Shown: piece after piece, positions 22,001-31,747 of the stretch
Numbering within the stretch: position 1 is the stretch's first letter
Layout: each line of letters starts with the position of its first letter
Origin: Megalobrama amblycephala
Lineage: Eukaryota; Chordata; Actinopteri; Cypriniformes; Xenocyprididae
Assembly (NCBI RefSeq): GCF_018812025.1
Contig: NC_063045.1
Span: forward strand, 520,501 to 584,500
DNA: 64,000 nt
Direction: 5' to 3'
The notes under the pieces: model-generated
Told to the model about the DNA's origin: nothing
What the model saw: the letters and a program-made list of their open reading frames with translations, nothing else
The model's database searches: none
Made by a program: the position numbers and the translations under genes

Positions 22001-25000
22001 GTGTAAGCTGCCCATGCCACACGCACTCATGCAACCCCATACCATCAGAGATGCAGGCTTCTGAACTGAGCGCTGATAACAACAAGTCCTTGTCCTCTTT
22101 AGTCTGGATGACATGGCGTCCCAGTTTTCCAAAAAGAACTTCAAATTTTGATTCGTCTGACCACAGAACAGTTTTCCACTTTGCCACAGTCCATTTTAAA
22201 TGAGCCTTGGCCCAGAGAAAACGCCTGCGCTTCTGGATCATGCTTAAATATGGCTTCTTTTTTGACCTATAGAGTTTTAGCCGGCAACGGATTGTGTTCA
22301 CCGACAATGTTTTCTGGAAGTATTCCTGAGCCCATGTTGTGATTTCCATTACAGTAGCATTCCTGTATGTGATGCAGTGCCGTCTAAGGGCCCGAAGATC
22401 ACGGGCATCCAGTATGGTTTTCCGGCCTTGACCCTTACGCACAGAGATTGTTCCAGATTCTCTGAATCTTTGGATGATATTATGCACTGTAGATGATGAT
22501 AACTTCAAACTCTTTGCAATTTTTCTCTGAGAAACTCCTTTCTGATATTGCTCCACTATTTTTTGCCACAGCATTGGAGAATTGGTTATCCTCTGCCCAT
22601 CTTGACTTCTGAGAGACACTGCCAATCTTCGAGGCTCTTTTTATACCCAATCATGTTGCCAGTTGACCTAATAAGTTGCAAATTGGTCCTCCAGCTGTTC
22701 CTTATATGTACATTTAACTTTTCCGGCCTCTTATTGCTACCTGTCCCAACTTTTTTGGAATGTATAGCTCTCATGAAATCCAAAATGAGCCAATATTTGG
22801 CATGACATTTCAAAATGTCTCACTTTCAACATTTGATATGTTATCTATATTCTATTGTGATAAAATATTAGTTTATGAGATTTGTAAATTATTGCATTCA
22901 TTTTTTATTCACAATTTGTAGTGTCTCAACTTTTTTGGAATTGGGTTTGTAAAAAGAACACCCCATGGAAGTGCCAGGAGTGTGATTTGGGCCTAAGCTT
23001 GCAATTAGATAGGAACTGCTTCAGAGAGCACCACATTTGAGTGACTGCATTGAATTATCAAAAGAAGTTTCCTGTGTGAAAACTCTGCAACCAAGTGTCA
23101 CAAAAAAGACTTGTATATATGTATTATAGTTCATTTTTTAAGTTTGAAGTGTTAGATTCTTTCGTTCATGAGTTTTCAGATTTTTTCTAAATAAAAAGCA
23201 GTAAAATTAAGATTATTATTAAGTAAGATTATGATCCACAATTAAATGTAAAGATATTTACAAAAAATAATCAATTGCACAAATGAATAGAATGAGATCC
23301 ACAAATATATGCTAGGAGTTTCACAAAAATTAACTGAATTCACAAATAAATAAAATGAGTTTTGCTAATAAAAAGTGTGTTTACAAATATGTTTTTATGT
23401 CACAAGCACAACTGCCTGCATTTATTTGTGAATCCCCACCTGTACAATTGTGAATCTCTTCTTGCGCATTTGTGGATTCTGAAACAATAGCGTCAAGACC
23501 TCAGACAAATCCACAAATAGGTTGACTCCACCCACCGACTACTCAAACCAATCAGATAACGGCCACGTGGCGCTGACCAATCACAGCACACTTTCGCTAC
23601 AACCAATCACGTTTTGTTTTACAATTGGGGCGGGAACAGGTGCTCCATGGGCGCTTGTTTGAATTGAGCAGAAGTGCTGTTTGCATGATAAAAACACTCA
23701 GTTTACAAAATGTAACAGATTTTATTGTGATTGATCATTTAATTTCTTTTGGACATATTTTTGTGGGTTTCATTATATGTCTGAATTATCTGTCTGACAA
23801 AAAGGGGGTTCTTATTCTGACGGGTATTATGGTCTGAGTGGGGCTGATCACTGCAGTAATGAACAAGAGAACGTGTCGTGCACATTATTACGATTCATCA
23901 GAGTTTTCTTACGGATAGTAAGAAACGACGAGTCATTGGCAGTGAATGAATGTCCCGTTTTACAGTAGCTATAATACCACACTTGCACGTATAATACCAA
24001 ATATGAGCATGAATGAGCATCAGTGATGTACCAGTGGGCTACGAGCTTGTTTAATTTAAACAACTAAAAAATGTCACAAGGAAATTCTAAACAGGTCTGG
24101 GAGGGAATCAGGACGATGATTGATATCCCACATAAGAGTATAGAGAAGAAAATTAGCTCAGATCGCTCTGTCACTGAATCATCTGAAGAGGTTTCTCGTT
24201 CAGTGAAACAAACAGACCGTATATCAAGAGAACAAATAGCGCTGTTGTTGAGTTGATTCACTAGTTTGAACTACGCTGCACAGAACCTATAATAATATGA
24301 TAATTATAAATAAAACAATGTTTGTATAATTCATATATTTGTATAATTCAAATAGTTGTACAAAGTTTTTACTTATGGTCTTATATCTGCATACTGTTGG
24401 GTTTCACGTTTCCAAGTAAATACAATACTTTAAAGGTATATTTTAGCTCATTTATTGAAAGTGTTATGCGTCACCACAACCCTCCACTTTTCGGTTTGAT
24501 AATCCGGCCCTCAAATTAAGCTAATTGAATAGTCCTGCAGTAAACTAATAATGAGCAGTGGGTTCTGGGAAATGGAGTCCAGAAATAACAGTCTACAGAG
24601 ACAATAATGGACGAGGCTGCCATCTGCTGGTACATAATGGCATCCACAGCTGACAGGTAAAACATAGGGGGCAGCTTCCAGATGCTCCAACACAAAAGAA
24701 CCGGTGGGAAGCAGAGTGGAGGTGGAGCCAGTGACAGGGAAGTGGGCCAGGACCATGGAGCAGAAACAGATGCAGGAGGAGAAGCAGGACCAAGAGCCAG
24801 AGATCAGCCAGCCAGATGTGAGGAGATCATAAAGCCAGGGATTACCAAGGCGAAGCCTGCTGGACAGAAGGTCTTCAGGACGGAGCACGATGGACAGGAG
24901 GTCTCCAGGGCAAAGCACAATGGATAAAAGGTCTCCAGGGCGGAGCTGATGAACACCAGAGCCAAATAGATGGGACCAGAAACCCTCAAGGCAGATCAGC

Positions 25001-28000
25001 AGCAAACCAGGGATACAGACTTGCCTTCCACATTAATGACTGGAGTGGCACAGTTAACTAACGTAGACACAAGGCAGTATTCAGAAGGAAGTACAAGATC
25101 TGAACTGACCTTATGAGTAGGCTTGGCATCAGGTTCGTAGGCTGGCGTATGAACAGAGTGCACAGGCTCATTGACAGGAACAGACTAATAGACTAGAACA
25201 GTTTCAGACTTAGGCTCAGGATCAGACTCAGGAACAGATCTGCAAACTAGGTCTGGGTCAGGAACAGACTTAGGAACAGGAAAAAGCTCTGAATTGTGCA
25301 CAGCAGTCTTATTCAAAGCCATTTCGACAAATGTCGACCAAACACACCATATCGCCACTGCCATCTTTGAAAGCACCAAGGAAGGCCAGATGAATTCAGG
25401 AACTAGAGAAACGTCAGCAGAAATACTAGATGAGTCAGATCTGTTTGCGCCTGAATAGTCAAATACACGCACAGATAGATGTTAAAATGTGTGGAGTGAA
25501 TACAGTCGGTTATGGCTTAAGTGGATGTAAACAGGTGGGTAATAACTGGATATGTGTCAGTATATTACATCCATGCATTCAGCAGCCCAATTAAATACCT
25601 GTCTGTCATTAATGTTAATCAAACAACAAAAGATGTAATGTTAAATAAACCTACTGTATCTGAAAAAAAGAGTTTAGGCTGTTTAGCTGTTAGCTGTTTA
25701 ATTTACTAATAAATTTGTAGTTTGCTAATTTGTTTCTTTGTTCTTTTTATATAGCCTATCAAAAATAACTTATAAAATGTATCATATTATGGTCATATTG
25801 GTAACTTTGGAAAAACATCTAGCCACAGTGGCTGATGAGCAAAAAAGTTGATTTTGAATTTCTAAGACACTTTTTGTTTAGGGAGCCCATATGCAGAGAG
25901 GCATGAATCTTCATGAATAATGCTGTGATTCACACCTGAGGAGATTAAGACCCTGCCCCTAATGAGCCGCATAATGAGCCATTCAGTCAGGAATGTGACT
26001 GAGTCAACTAAGAAAGAATGCAATGACAAAAGAAATATATCATTTTTTGTTTGTAGCTTATTTAGAATATAGTGAACTATATAAATGAGAGTCAAAGACA
26101 GATTTTGACTATCATTCTCAAATCTGTGAGATAAAACCCTCTGTGAACATGCTGATAACAGGATCATATCAACTATTGTATTAACATTAATATAATGTCC
26201 ACTCTTAACATGATTTTTGTGATCTCATGCATGCACATATTATTGCACATCATGTGAAGAAAATTTTGTATAGGCCTAATCGATTTTTAATTACAGTACT
26301 GGTCAAAAGATTGGACAAAAGATTAAATTTTTTTATGAAAGAACTCTTATGCTCATCAAGCCTGCATTTATTTGATAGTAATAATTAATTTATTTGATAG
26401 TAATAATTTGTAATAATAAGTTATATGAGTGTTTTCAGTCAGGGTTGCGCCCTAAGCATAGTACGGAGTCTGCCTTACTGTGAACGACTAATGACCTGTT
26501 AATGGCTGCTGATGGCGGATCATTATCCATTCTTGTTTTGCTTGATTTGAGTGCAGCTTTTGACACCATTTCACACAATATTCTCTTGCACCATTTGTCC
26601 GCCATTGGTATTACTGGTATTCCTCACGCCTGGTTCACTTCATACCTTTCAAACCGTACACAGTTTGTACAACTAAAAAATTTTCAATCCCAACCTTCTT
26701 CTGTTAGCTGTGGTGTCCCCCAAGGTTCTGTCCTAGGTCCCCTATTGTTCCTTATTTACCTTCTCCCACTTGGTAATATTTTCTCCAAATATGGTATTAA
26801 ATTCCACTGTTATGCTGACGATACACAACTTTATGTATCCACAAACCCTGATTCCACTTTTCCACCTGCCTGTCTTACCAACTGCCTTCACGAAATTAAA
26901 GTCTGGTTTTCTGCCAACTTTCTCAAACTCAATGGCAGTAAGACTGAAGTACACCTCATTGGCACTAAATCTATTCTCTCTAGGTCTGGCAGTATTTCTT
27001 TATCCATTGATGGTTCTTCTGTTTTCCCTTCCCGACAGAATTCTCTCCCAGCCAACATCCATGATTCAGACTCATTATCTAAATTTAAAGTTAAACTTAA
27101 GACTCCTTTATTCAGAACAACTTATCCTTTATCATTACTGTTTGCACTCAAGTCTAGCACTTTGGTTTTTTGTTATTCTTATAGCTGTCATGTTTTGTAA
27201 TTGCTGCCTTTTACTTAAGTTAATGGCATTTGCTGTTATTTATTATTTTAATATTGTTCTTGTTGCTATTTCTTCTTGTTGTAAGATGACCTTGAGTGAT
27301 TTGAAAGGCACCTAAAATAAAATGCATTATTATTATTATTATTATTTTAGTGAAACTGGTCCCACTTTATATTAAGTGGCCTTAACTACTATGTACTTAC
27401 ATTTAAATTAATAATTTGATACAATGCACTTATTGTGTACATACATGTTTTTACATTGTACTTATATTTAAACACCTGCATGTAATTACATCTGTAATTA
27501 TTTTCTGTAATTACATTTATAATTACACTGTTGACCCATCCCTTAACCCTTACCCCTACCCTTAAACCTACCCATACCACCAAAGCTTTCCCTAACCTTA
27601 CCCGTATCCACCTCAATAGCAGCAAAAGTGTTTTGCAATTCAATATGAACCCAATAAGTACATTGTACTTATTTTTTGATGTAAGTACATAGTAGTTAAG
27701 GCCACTTAATATAAAGTGGGACCGTGACACTTTATCAAACCAACATCAAGTGATTTTAAAGCTTTAATCTGTGAAAAACTCTGTTCTTCAGGAGTGTTTG
27801 GTAAAGTGAAGACAGTGTTTGTGAAGGAGGGAGATTCAGTCACTCTAAACTCTGATCTTACTGAAATGAAGGATGGTGATGAGATTCAGTGGAGGATTGA
27901 AAACACTTTAATAGCTGAAATCAATAAACGGGTCGACAGAATCACTGTATATGATGATGTTCTTGATGGGAAATTCAGAGACAGACTGAAACTGGACAAT

Positions 28001-30041
28001 CAAACTGGATCTCTGACCATCACAAACTTCACAATGAAACACGCTAGAGAATATAAACTACGGACCAACCATAAGAGTGCTGATTTCTATATCGCTGTCT
28101 ATTGTGAGTTAAATATCTTTTTCACATGTTTTATACTTTAATCAGCACAAATATTCAATTATTATAAACTCAATTTTGCTTCTGTTGTTTAATGATGATA
28201 TTAATTTTAAATTTAAGTTTCAAACTATTTACTTTCATAAATGAGTGTCTTAATCTGTGTTGAACCTGTTTCTGTTTGTTCTCCATGTGTGTGTTTGATG
28301 ATTCAGTGTCAGTGAAGGAGGGAGATTCATTCACTCTCGACTCTGGTCTTACTGAAATGAAAAATGATGATGTGATTCGGTGGATGTTTGGATTGTTTGA
28401 AAACACTTTAATAGCTGAAATCAATAAACGGGTTGACAGCTTCACTGTAGATGATGATGTTCTTTATTGGAGATTCAGAGACAGACTGAAGCTGGACAAT
28501 CAAACTGGATCTCTGACCATCACAAACTTCACAATGAAACACACTGGACGTTATAAACTAGAGATCAACAATAAGGGAGTTGAATTCTTTCTCGCTGTCA
28601 TTGGTGAGTTCAAAAGCATTTTCACCTGTTTTTTAATGATAAAGTTTAAATGAATTCATACACCATTTTGTTTCTTTTTGCTGTTTTATGATATTGTTTA
28701 TTTCAAATGTAAATTTTAAACTATTTAATTTAATAAACCAGTATAATCTGTTTATCTGTGTTTCAGTGTCAGTGATGGAGGGAGATTCAGTCACTCTAAA
28801 CTCTGATCTTACTGAAATAAAGAATTATGATTGGATTTGGTGGAGTTTTAGAGATTTTGAACACACTTTAATAGCTAAAATCGATAAACGGGACGACATA
28901 TTCACTGTACGTGATGATGTTCTTGATGGGAGATTCAGAGACAGACTGAAACTGGACAATCAAACTGGATCTCTGACCATCACAAACACCACAATGAAAC
29001 ATGCTGGACATTATAATTTACAGACCAACACTTTCGGCAGGCGTTTTTATTTTATTTGTCTCGTTGTCTATGGTGAGTTAAATATCGGTTTTAACAGAAT
29101 TGACAGAGGTTTAGATATTGATGTTTTATTGGAAATGTTTGGTCACCATTAGTGTGATCAGTGTTTCATTTAGTTGGGCAGTTTGACTCTTGGCTTTTTG
29201 TGTGAGTTTGTGGTCTTTGTAACAGTGTTTACCAAAACACATACTTTGAGTCATTATAGTTTTTTTATCATCATAAACCAGAGTAGTTTACTAACCTTGT
29301 TCCTGAACAAAAGTGGTTATTTGTTATTAAAATATTATATTCACCAAAACTTTCTTGCCACAGTCATATTCTGATTTTTTAAAAATATATTATGAGGAAA
29401 AATATTTTGACACACACAGATATCAAGAATCAGCATATGAATCTCAACAATGGTGACATCCTTCATGCCGCAATGCATGCTGGGAGCCACCATAGTATAC
29501 AACTCATGACTCCCAGCATGCATTGTGACATGAAGGATGTCGCCATTGTTGAGATTCATATGCTGATTCTTAATGTCTGTGTCTAAAGATTTATTAAAAT
29601 ATTTTGCACTTTAAAAGTCAAGATTCAGAATGTCTGATCTGTAGCAAGAAATTATTTCTCAGGAGAACTATTAGTAAACTAGATGAAAAAAGTTTGTCAA
29701 GACAAACTTTAAGTTGGCTTGAAAAAGCCGGTCCAGAAAGTTTGAAATAGTTTGAAAAGTTTTCAGTTTGACAGTTTTTAGTTTGAACATTTTCATTTTT
29801 ATTTGAGTAGTTTTGATAGACAGACAGACAGACAGACAGATAGACAGATAGATAGATCTGCAGTTGCTAAGGTATTCTGGGTGGTTGCTAGGGTGTTGCT
29901 ATGTGGTTGCTAAGATATTATGGGTGGTTGCTAAGCTGTTAGTAGGCAGTTGCTAGGGTACTCAGGGTGGGTGCTAGGATGTTGCCAGGGTGATTTGTGT
30001 TGTTGCTAGGCAGTTGCCATGGTGTTCTGGGTGGTTGCTAT

Positions 30042-30119
<78 letters not shown>

Positions 30120-31708
30120 TTATGAGTTTAAACAGAATAGAAATAGTTCATAGAATGTCAGCTTCATTGAGTCTAATGGGCTTCCATAGTTTAAATTTGA
30201 ATTTTGACAGTTTTGAACAGTCTTGGCTCATCTGAACACTCTGTCAATGAAAGTCAATGGGATTTTTCTGAGTTTTAATAGTCATTTTTAGGAAAACCGT
30301 AAGTCAGATCAGTTAGAAAAGATATAGCATACTAAGTCAGAACAGTCTGAAGGTCTGACCCAAGTTTGGAGTTTGTAGAGTTAAAGCTCTAAATTTTAGT
30401 CTCAGAAGAAAATAGCATAACAGTAAGTTGGCTTTTTCATAAAGCAATTATTTTGCTTTATGATGATGAAAACTATAATGACTCAATCATTTTGTTTCTG
30501 GTTTCTTTGCAACAAAATATGTGTTTTGGTAAACACTGTTACAAAGACCACAAACTCACACAAAAAGGCAAGAGTCAAACTACCCAACTAAAGGAAACAC
30601 GGATCACCATAATGGTGACCAAACATTTCCAATAAAACACCAACATCTAAACCTCTGTTAATTCTCAGAAAGAACTTCTCCTGGGGTCTTGAGAGATTTA
30701 TTGTCTTCGTTTATCTTCGGTTGATTTCAGGCTGTGTGGCTTTAAGTCAGTTGTAGTTGAGTTTCATTTTCTGAGAGTTCAAGCATGATCTTGAACCAAC
30801 ATCACACTGTAACATTGATTCAATGCCATTACCATGATTTTTGTTGAAATTTCAACATTTTTTCAACATCAATTGAGGGTGCAAATGTGATATTGATTCA
30901 ATGAGGTTAAAGTATTTCAATCATTGCTTGATATCTGGGTAATTCTCTTTCACATGAACAGCAGGTTTATATTGAACTTTCTATTAAATAGTTTTAAATG
31001 CTCTACTTTTGATCATCTTTGTTCCTCTGGATGTTTCTTGAATCTCTTCATTCATCCTCATTTCTCTTTATTCTCTCATGTTTTCAGCTCGTCTGCCTGT
31101 TCCTGTCATCAGCAGTAACTCTTCTCAATGTTCTTCATCATCATCATCATCATCATCATGTTCATTGGTGTGTTCAGTGGTGAATGTGAGTCATGTGACT
31201 CTCTCCTGGTACAAAGGAAACAGTTCATTGTCCAGCATCAGTGCATCTGATCTCAGCATCAGTCTCTCTCTACCTCTGGAGGTGGAATATCAGGATAAAA
31301 ACACCTACAGCTGTGTGCTGAACAATCCCATCAGCCACCAGACTCAACATCTGGACATCACTCAACTCTGTCACACATGTTCAGGTACGGCAGCGCTGAT
31401 GATATTAGCGTTTATTGACTGAGCTGATCTCACTTTGATGTTTTTATTCCTCAGTCCACTGTTGTGGTCCTACTGAAGCTGTGATCCGATTGGTCCTCTC
31501 TGCTCTGGTGGGCGTGGCTACTGTCATTCTTGTGGTTTATCACATCAGATCCAGAAGAGCTGAACGAGATCAAGCACATATTCACACATCAGGTACATGA
31601 TTGATGATGACTGATTCAGCATATATTAATATTGGTGAGATTGATTAATTTATGGCTTTACATGTTCATCTTTTTCAAGAAGCGCTTAAATCTGAAGCAG
31701 AACGCTGA
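16035..31708 (+). CDS. SLAM/CD48-like Ig-superfamily receptor, gene B (apparently intact)
   Basis: Model exons: 16035-16086 (signal), 27792-28103, 28307-28603 and 28767-29072 (V-type Ig), 31088-31384 (C2-type Ig), 31455-31592 (transmembrane), 31680-31708 (tail, TGA 31706-31708). All introns are GT-AG and phase 1, and the joined model is 1431 bases, 476 codons plus stop with no internal stop. The product would have a signal peptide, three cysteine-poor V domains, one C2 domain with two probable disulfides, a TM helix and a short basic tail without ITSM. Membership in the CD2/SLAM family (surface recognition between leukocytes) is inferred from the cysteine pattern and domain order. Linking exon 1 to the V exons across an 11.7-kb transposon-filled intron is inference; position, phase and the LDG junction support it. 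AATAAA at 31742-31747. Confidence 0.7.
16400..16830 (+). mobile_element. LINE fragment (CR1/L2/Rex-like), linker region plus 3' tail
   Basis: The frame 16417-16818 (basic, [28 protein letters not shown]) resembles the endonuclease-RT linker of L2/CR1-like LINEs (pattern RELK...A...VW.G...I). It ends in repeated CAGAAT units and GAGCTTTATTCGG, like a LINE 3' end. The last 185 bases recur at 24071-24255. Confidence 0.6.
16838..17190. repeat. 360-bp duplicated block, copy 2
   Basis: Partner of 13745-14105. It joins directly to the LINE 3' tail at GGGACAGGAGCTG, so the breakpoint lies inside a LINE-derived word (ACAGGAGCTG) shared by both copies. Confidence 0.7.
17434..18399 (+). pseudogene. piggyBac transposase pseudogene (5' and central parts)
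   Basis: An acidic start ([19 protein letters not shown]) is followed by an in-frame stop (about 17547) and a deletion that removes most of the first catalytic region, joining near [14 protein letters not shown]. Recognisable DDE-domain blocks follow: RVSFKQYIK, then (from 17727) [29 protein letters not shown] and [14 protein letters not shown]. The end decays by frameshift. It cannot encode an active transposase. Confidence 0.75.
18464..21435. mobile_element. Non-autonomous DNA elements with GCTGCAAGCAGCGATG ends (two related units)
   Basis: Left end AGCTGCAAGCAGCGATG and right end CATCGGTGCTCAGGCCC are imperfect inverted repeats, and TAA flanks both sides (18461-18463 and 21436-21438), a TWA-type duplication. 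A second left end occurs at about 19672 (GCTGCAAGCAGCGATGGCGG), so two related copies are nested or tandem. The interior has recurring modules (ACTTCCTGTT, GGTGGCGCTATAACT, CCGAGTTT). No transposase. Confidence 0.65.
21599..22625 (-). pseudogene. Tc1-like DD34E transposase, frameshifted
   Basis: The 5' part (22625 down to about 22085) has a paired HTH region ([20 protein letters not shown]), a GRKT-type linker and the first catalytic Asp in LWSDESKFE. The 3' part, in another frame (about 22085 to 21599), has the second Asp in [11 protein letters not shown] and the Glu in SPIENIW, 34 residues apart (DD34E). A small deletion near 22070-22090 causes the frame change, and there is a short in-frame gap near the [10 protein letters not shown] block. 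All three catalytic residues remain, so inactivation rests mainly on the frameshift. Confidence 0.88.
22952..23038 (+). pseudogene. piggyBac transposase C-terminal zinc-binding domain (severed)
   Basis: Immediately after the right TA of the Tc1-like element, a frame reads [20 protein letters not shown] and then RNCFREHHI plus stop. This is the cysteine-rich C-terminal domain typical of piggyBac transposases. The preceding Cys codon is formed across the TA target site, showing the Tc1-like element landed inside this domain. Confidence 0.7.
23061..23545. other. AT-rich repeat-like sequence, no gene
   Basis: It contains recurring words CACAAAT, ACAAATA and CATTTGTGGATT in both orientations at 23265-23515, suggesting a degenerate foldback element. 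Confidence 0.45.
23548..23634 (+). promoter_or_regulatory. Promoter-like cluster: three CCAAT boxes, CACGTG E-box, GC box
   Basis: CCAAT occurs at 23548-23552, 23577-23581 and 23603-23607, each followed by CA. CACGTG lies at 23564-23569 and GGGGCGGG at 23627-23634. Spacing of 26-29 bases resembles NF-Y-bound promoters. No gene starts nearby, so a transposon-derived promoter is likely. Confidence 0.4.
24071..24255 (+). mobile_element. LINE fragment, second copy of the 16.6-kb linker region
   Basis: A 61-codon frame ([20 protein letters not shown]) nearly identical to 16615-16797. Only this internal piece is present. Confidence 0.65.
24680..24960. repeat. Dispersed repeat, copy 2, with tandem units of about 27-30 bp
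   Basis: It shares 24696-24897 with 12560-12750 and then carries tandem units (GGAGCACGATGGACAGGAGG, GCAAAGCACAATGGATAAAA, GGGCGGAGCTGATGAA) that make a repetitive open frame on both strands. Downstream to 25470 the sequence has repeated CAGGAACAGA words. No protein family was recognised. Confidence 0.6.
25471..25849. other. AT-rich spacer, no gene
   Basis: Ends in a GCCACAGTGGCT block like that near 2300, probably a DNA-transposon relic. Confidence 0.4.
25850..26140. mobile_element. Decayed relative of the 33.1-kb piggyBac-like MITE
   Basis: It shares ordered blocks with 33475-33640: TAAGACACTTTTTGT, GCATGAATAATG-type, CACACCTGA/TACACCTGA, CATTCAGTCAGG-type and AAAACCCTCTGT. Ends were not found. 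Confidence 0.5.
26436..27345 (+). mobile_element. L2-type LINE, reverse transcriptase fragment and 3' end
   Basis: The RT core is clear: [51 protein letters not shown] and the catalytic YADD in [13 protein letters not shown]. The frame 26502-27200 is open, but the thumb region is deleted after [11 protein letters not shown], joining the C-terminal RFKVKLKT-like block. The 3' end has TGAAAGGCACCTAAAATAAA followed by (ATT)n, a typical L2 tail. It lies in the proposed intron 1 of gene B. Confidence 0.85.
27358..27724. mobile_element. 367-bp MITE immediately before gene B V1
   Basis: Inverted ends of about 45 bp: GTCCCACTTTATATTAAGTG at the left and its complement at 27705-27724, both continuing into CCTTAACTACTATGTACTTA. 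The interior has CCCTAACC-like runs. It sits 67 bases upstream of the V1 exon. Confidence 0.85.
27792..28103 (+). CDS. Gene B exon: V-type Ig domain 1
   Basis: 312 bases, phase 1-1; acceptor TTCTTCAG, donor GTGAGT. It encodes [20 protein letters not shown], then HW-type C strand, [18 protein letters not shown] and AREYKLRT. There are no domain cysteines. Confidence 0.8.
28307..28603 (+). CDS. Gene B exon: V-type Ig domain 2
   Basis: 297 bases, phase 1-1; acceptor ATTCAG. It encodes [30 protein letters not shown] and [10 protein letters not shown]. No cysteine pair. Confidence 0.8.
28767..29072 (+). CDS. Gene B exon: V-type Ig domain 3
   Basis: 306 bases, phase 1-1; acceptor TGTTTCAG. It encodes [30 protein letters not shown] and AGHYNLQTN. 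The only Cys is near the C-terminus (FICLVVYG). Confidence 0.8.
29409..29583. repeat. Internal 75-bp-arm hairpin
   Basis: 29409-29486 and 29510-29583 are inverted with few mismatches; shared words include AATCAGCATATGAATCTCAA and AATGCATGCTGGGAG. The loop is about 23 bases. Confidence 0.85.
29814..30117. repeat. GACA/GATA microsatellites flanking a GTTGCTAGGGTG minisatellite
   Basis: GACA/GATA run at 29814-29857, degenerate units containing GGTTGCTAGGGTGTTGCTA at 29858-30040, and a pure GATA run at 30041-30117. The minisatellite core is the reverse complement of the arrays at 53.7 and 60-62.6 kb. Confidence 0.9.
31088..31384 (+). CDS. Gene B exon: C2-type Ig domain
   Basis: 297 bases, in frame, acceptor TTTTCAG. 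It has NSSQC, a nine-serine tract encoded by a (TCA)n-type repeat, [28 protein letters not shown] and QLCHTC. This is the intact version of the gene A exon, which has eight serines and the frameshift. Confidence 0.85.
31455..31592 (+). CDS. Gene B exon: transmembrane segment
   Basis: 138 bases, nearly identical to the gene A TM exon (one visible change, GAAGGA to GAACGA, Gly to Arg). One hydrophobic helix, then RSRRAERDQ. Confidence 0.85.
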
Positions 31709-31747
31709 ACTTTAAAGATTCTTCAAGTGTGTTTTTGTCATAATAAA
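31680..31747 (+). other. Gene B last coding exon, 3' UTR and poly(A) signal
   Basis: The acceptor AG is one base further 3' than in gene A (TTTTTCAAG versus TTTTTCAG), so the last exon is read in another frame: EALKSEAER then TGA at 31706-31708, instead of GSA. AATAAA at 31742-31747. Confidence 0.55.

Larger units (their letters stand above)
18400..22949 (-). mobile_element. Tc1/mariner-like transposon inserted in piggyBac, itself interrupted
   Basis: Terminal inverted repeats of about 50 bp (CAAACCCGATTCCAAAAAAG at the left, its near complement at the right) are flanked by TA (18398-18399 and 22950-22951). The transposase is on the minus strand. About 3 kb of unrelated repeat (about 18464-21435) interrupts the element just inside its left TIR. 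Confidence 0.9.
17216..23060 (+). mobile_element. piggyBac-type DNA transposon remnant, split by a Tc1-like element
   Basis: Two blocks (about 17216-18399 and 22950-23060) form one piggyBac copy interrupted by the Tc1-like element at 18400-22949. The left block carries the transposase relic and the right block the C-terminal zinc-binding domain. Outer TTAA boundaries were not identified. Confidence 0.75.
29097..30664. mobile_element. 1.57-kb foldback element in a gene B intron
   Basis: The left arm (about 29097-29276) is an imperfect inverted copy of the right arm (about 30459-30664): GAATTGACAGAGGTTTAGA pairs with TCTAAACCTCTGTTAATTC, and GTTTACCAAAACACAT with its complement. Inside lie a second hairpin, a minisatellite and a GATA microsatellite. 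No transposase. Confidence 0.75.

Noticed and set aside
24511..25472. Two long minus-strand frames that might be a gene
   Set aside because: They run over tandem 27-30-bp units and repeated CAGGAACAGA words, and part recurs at 12.6 kb; this fits a dispersed repeat.
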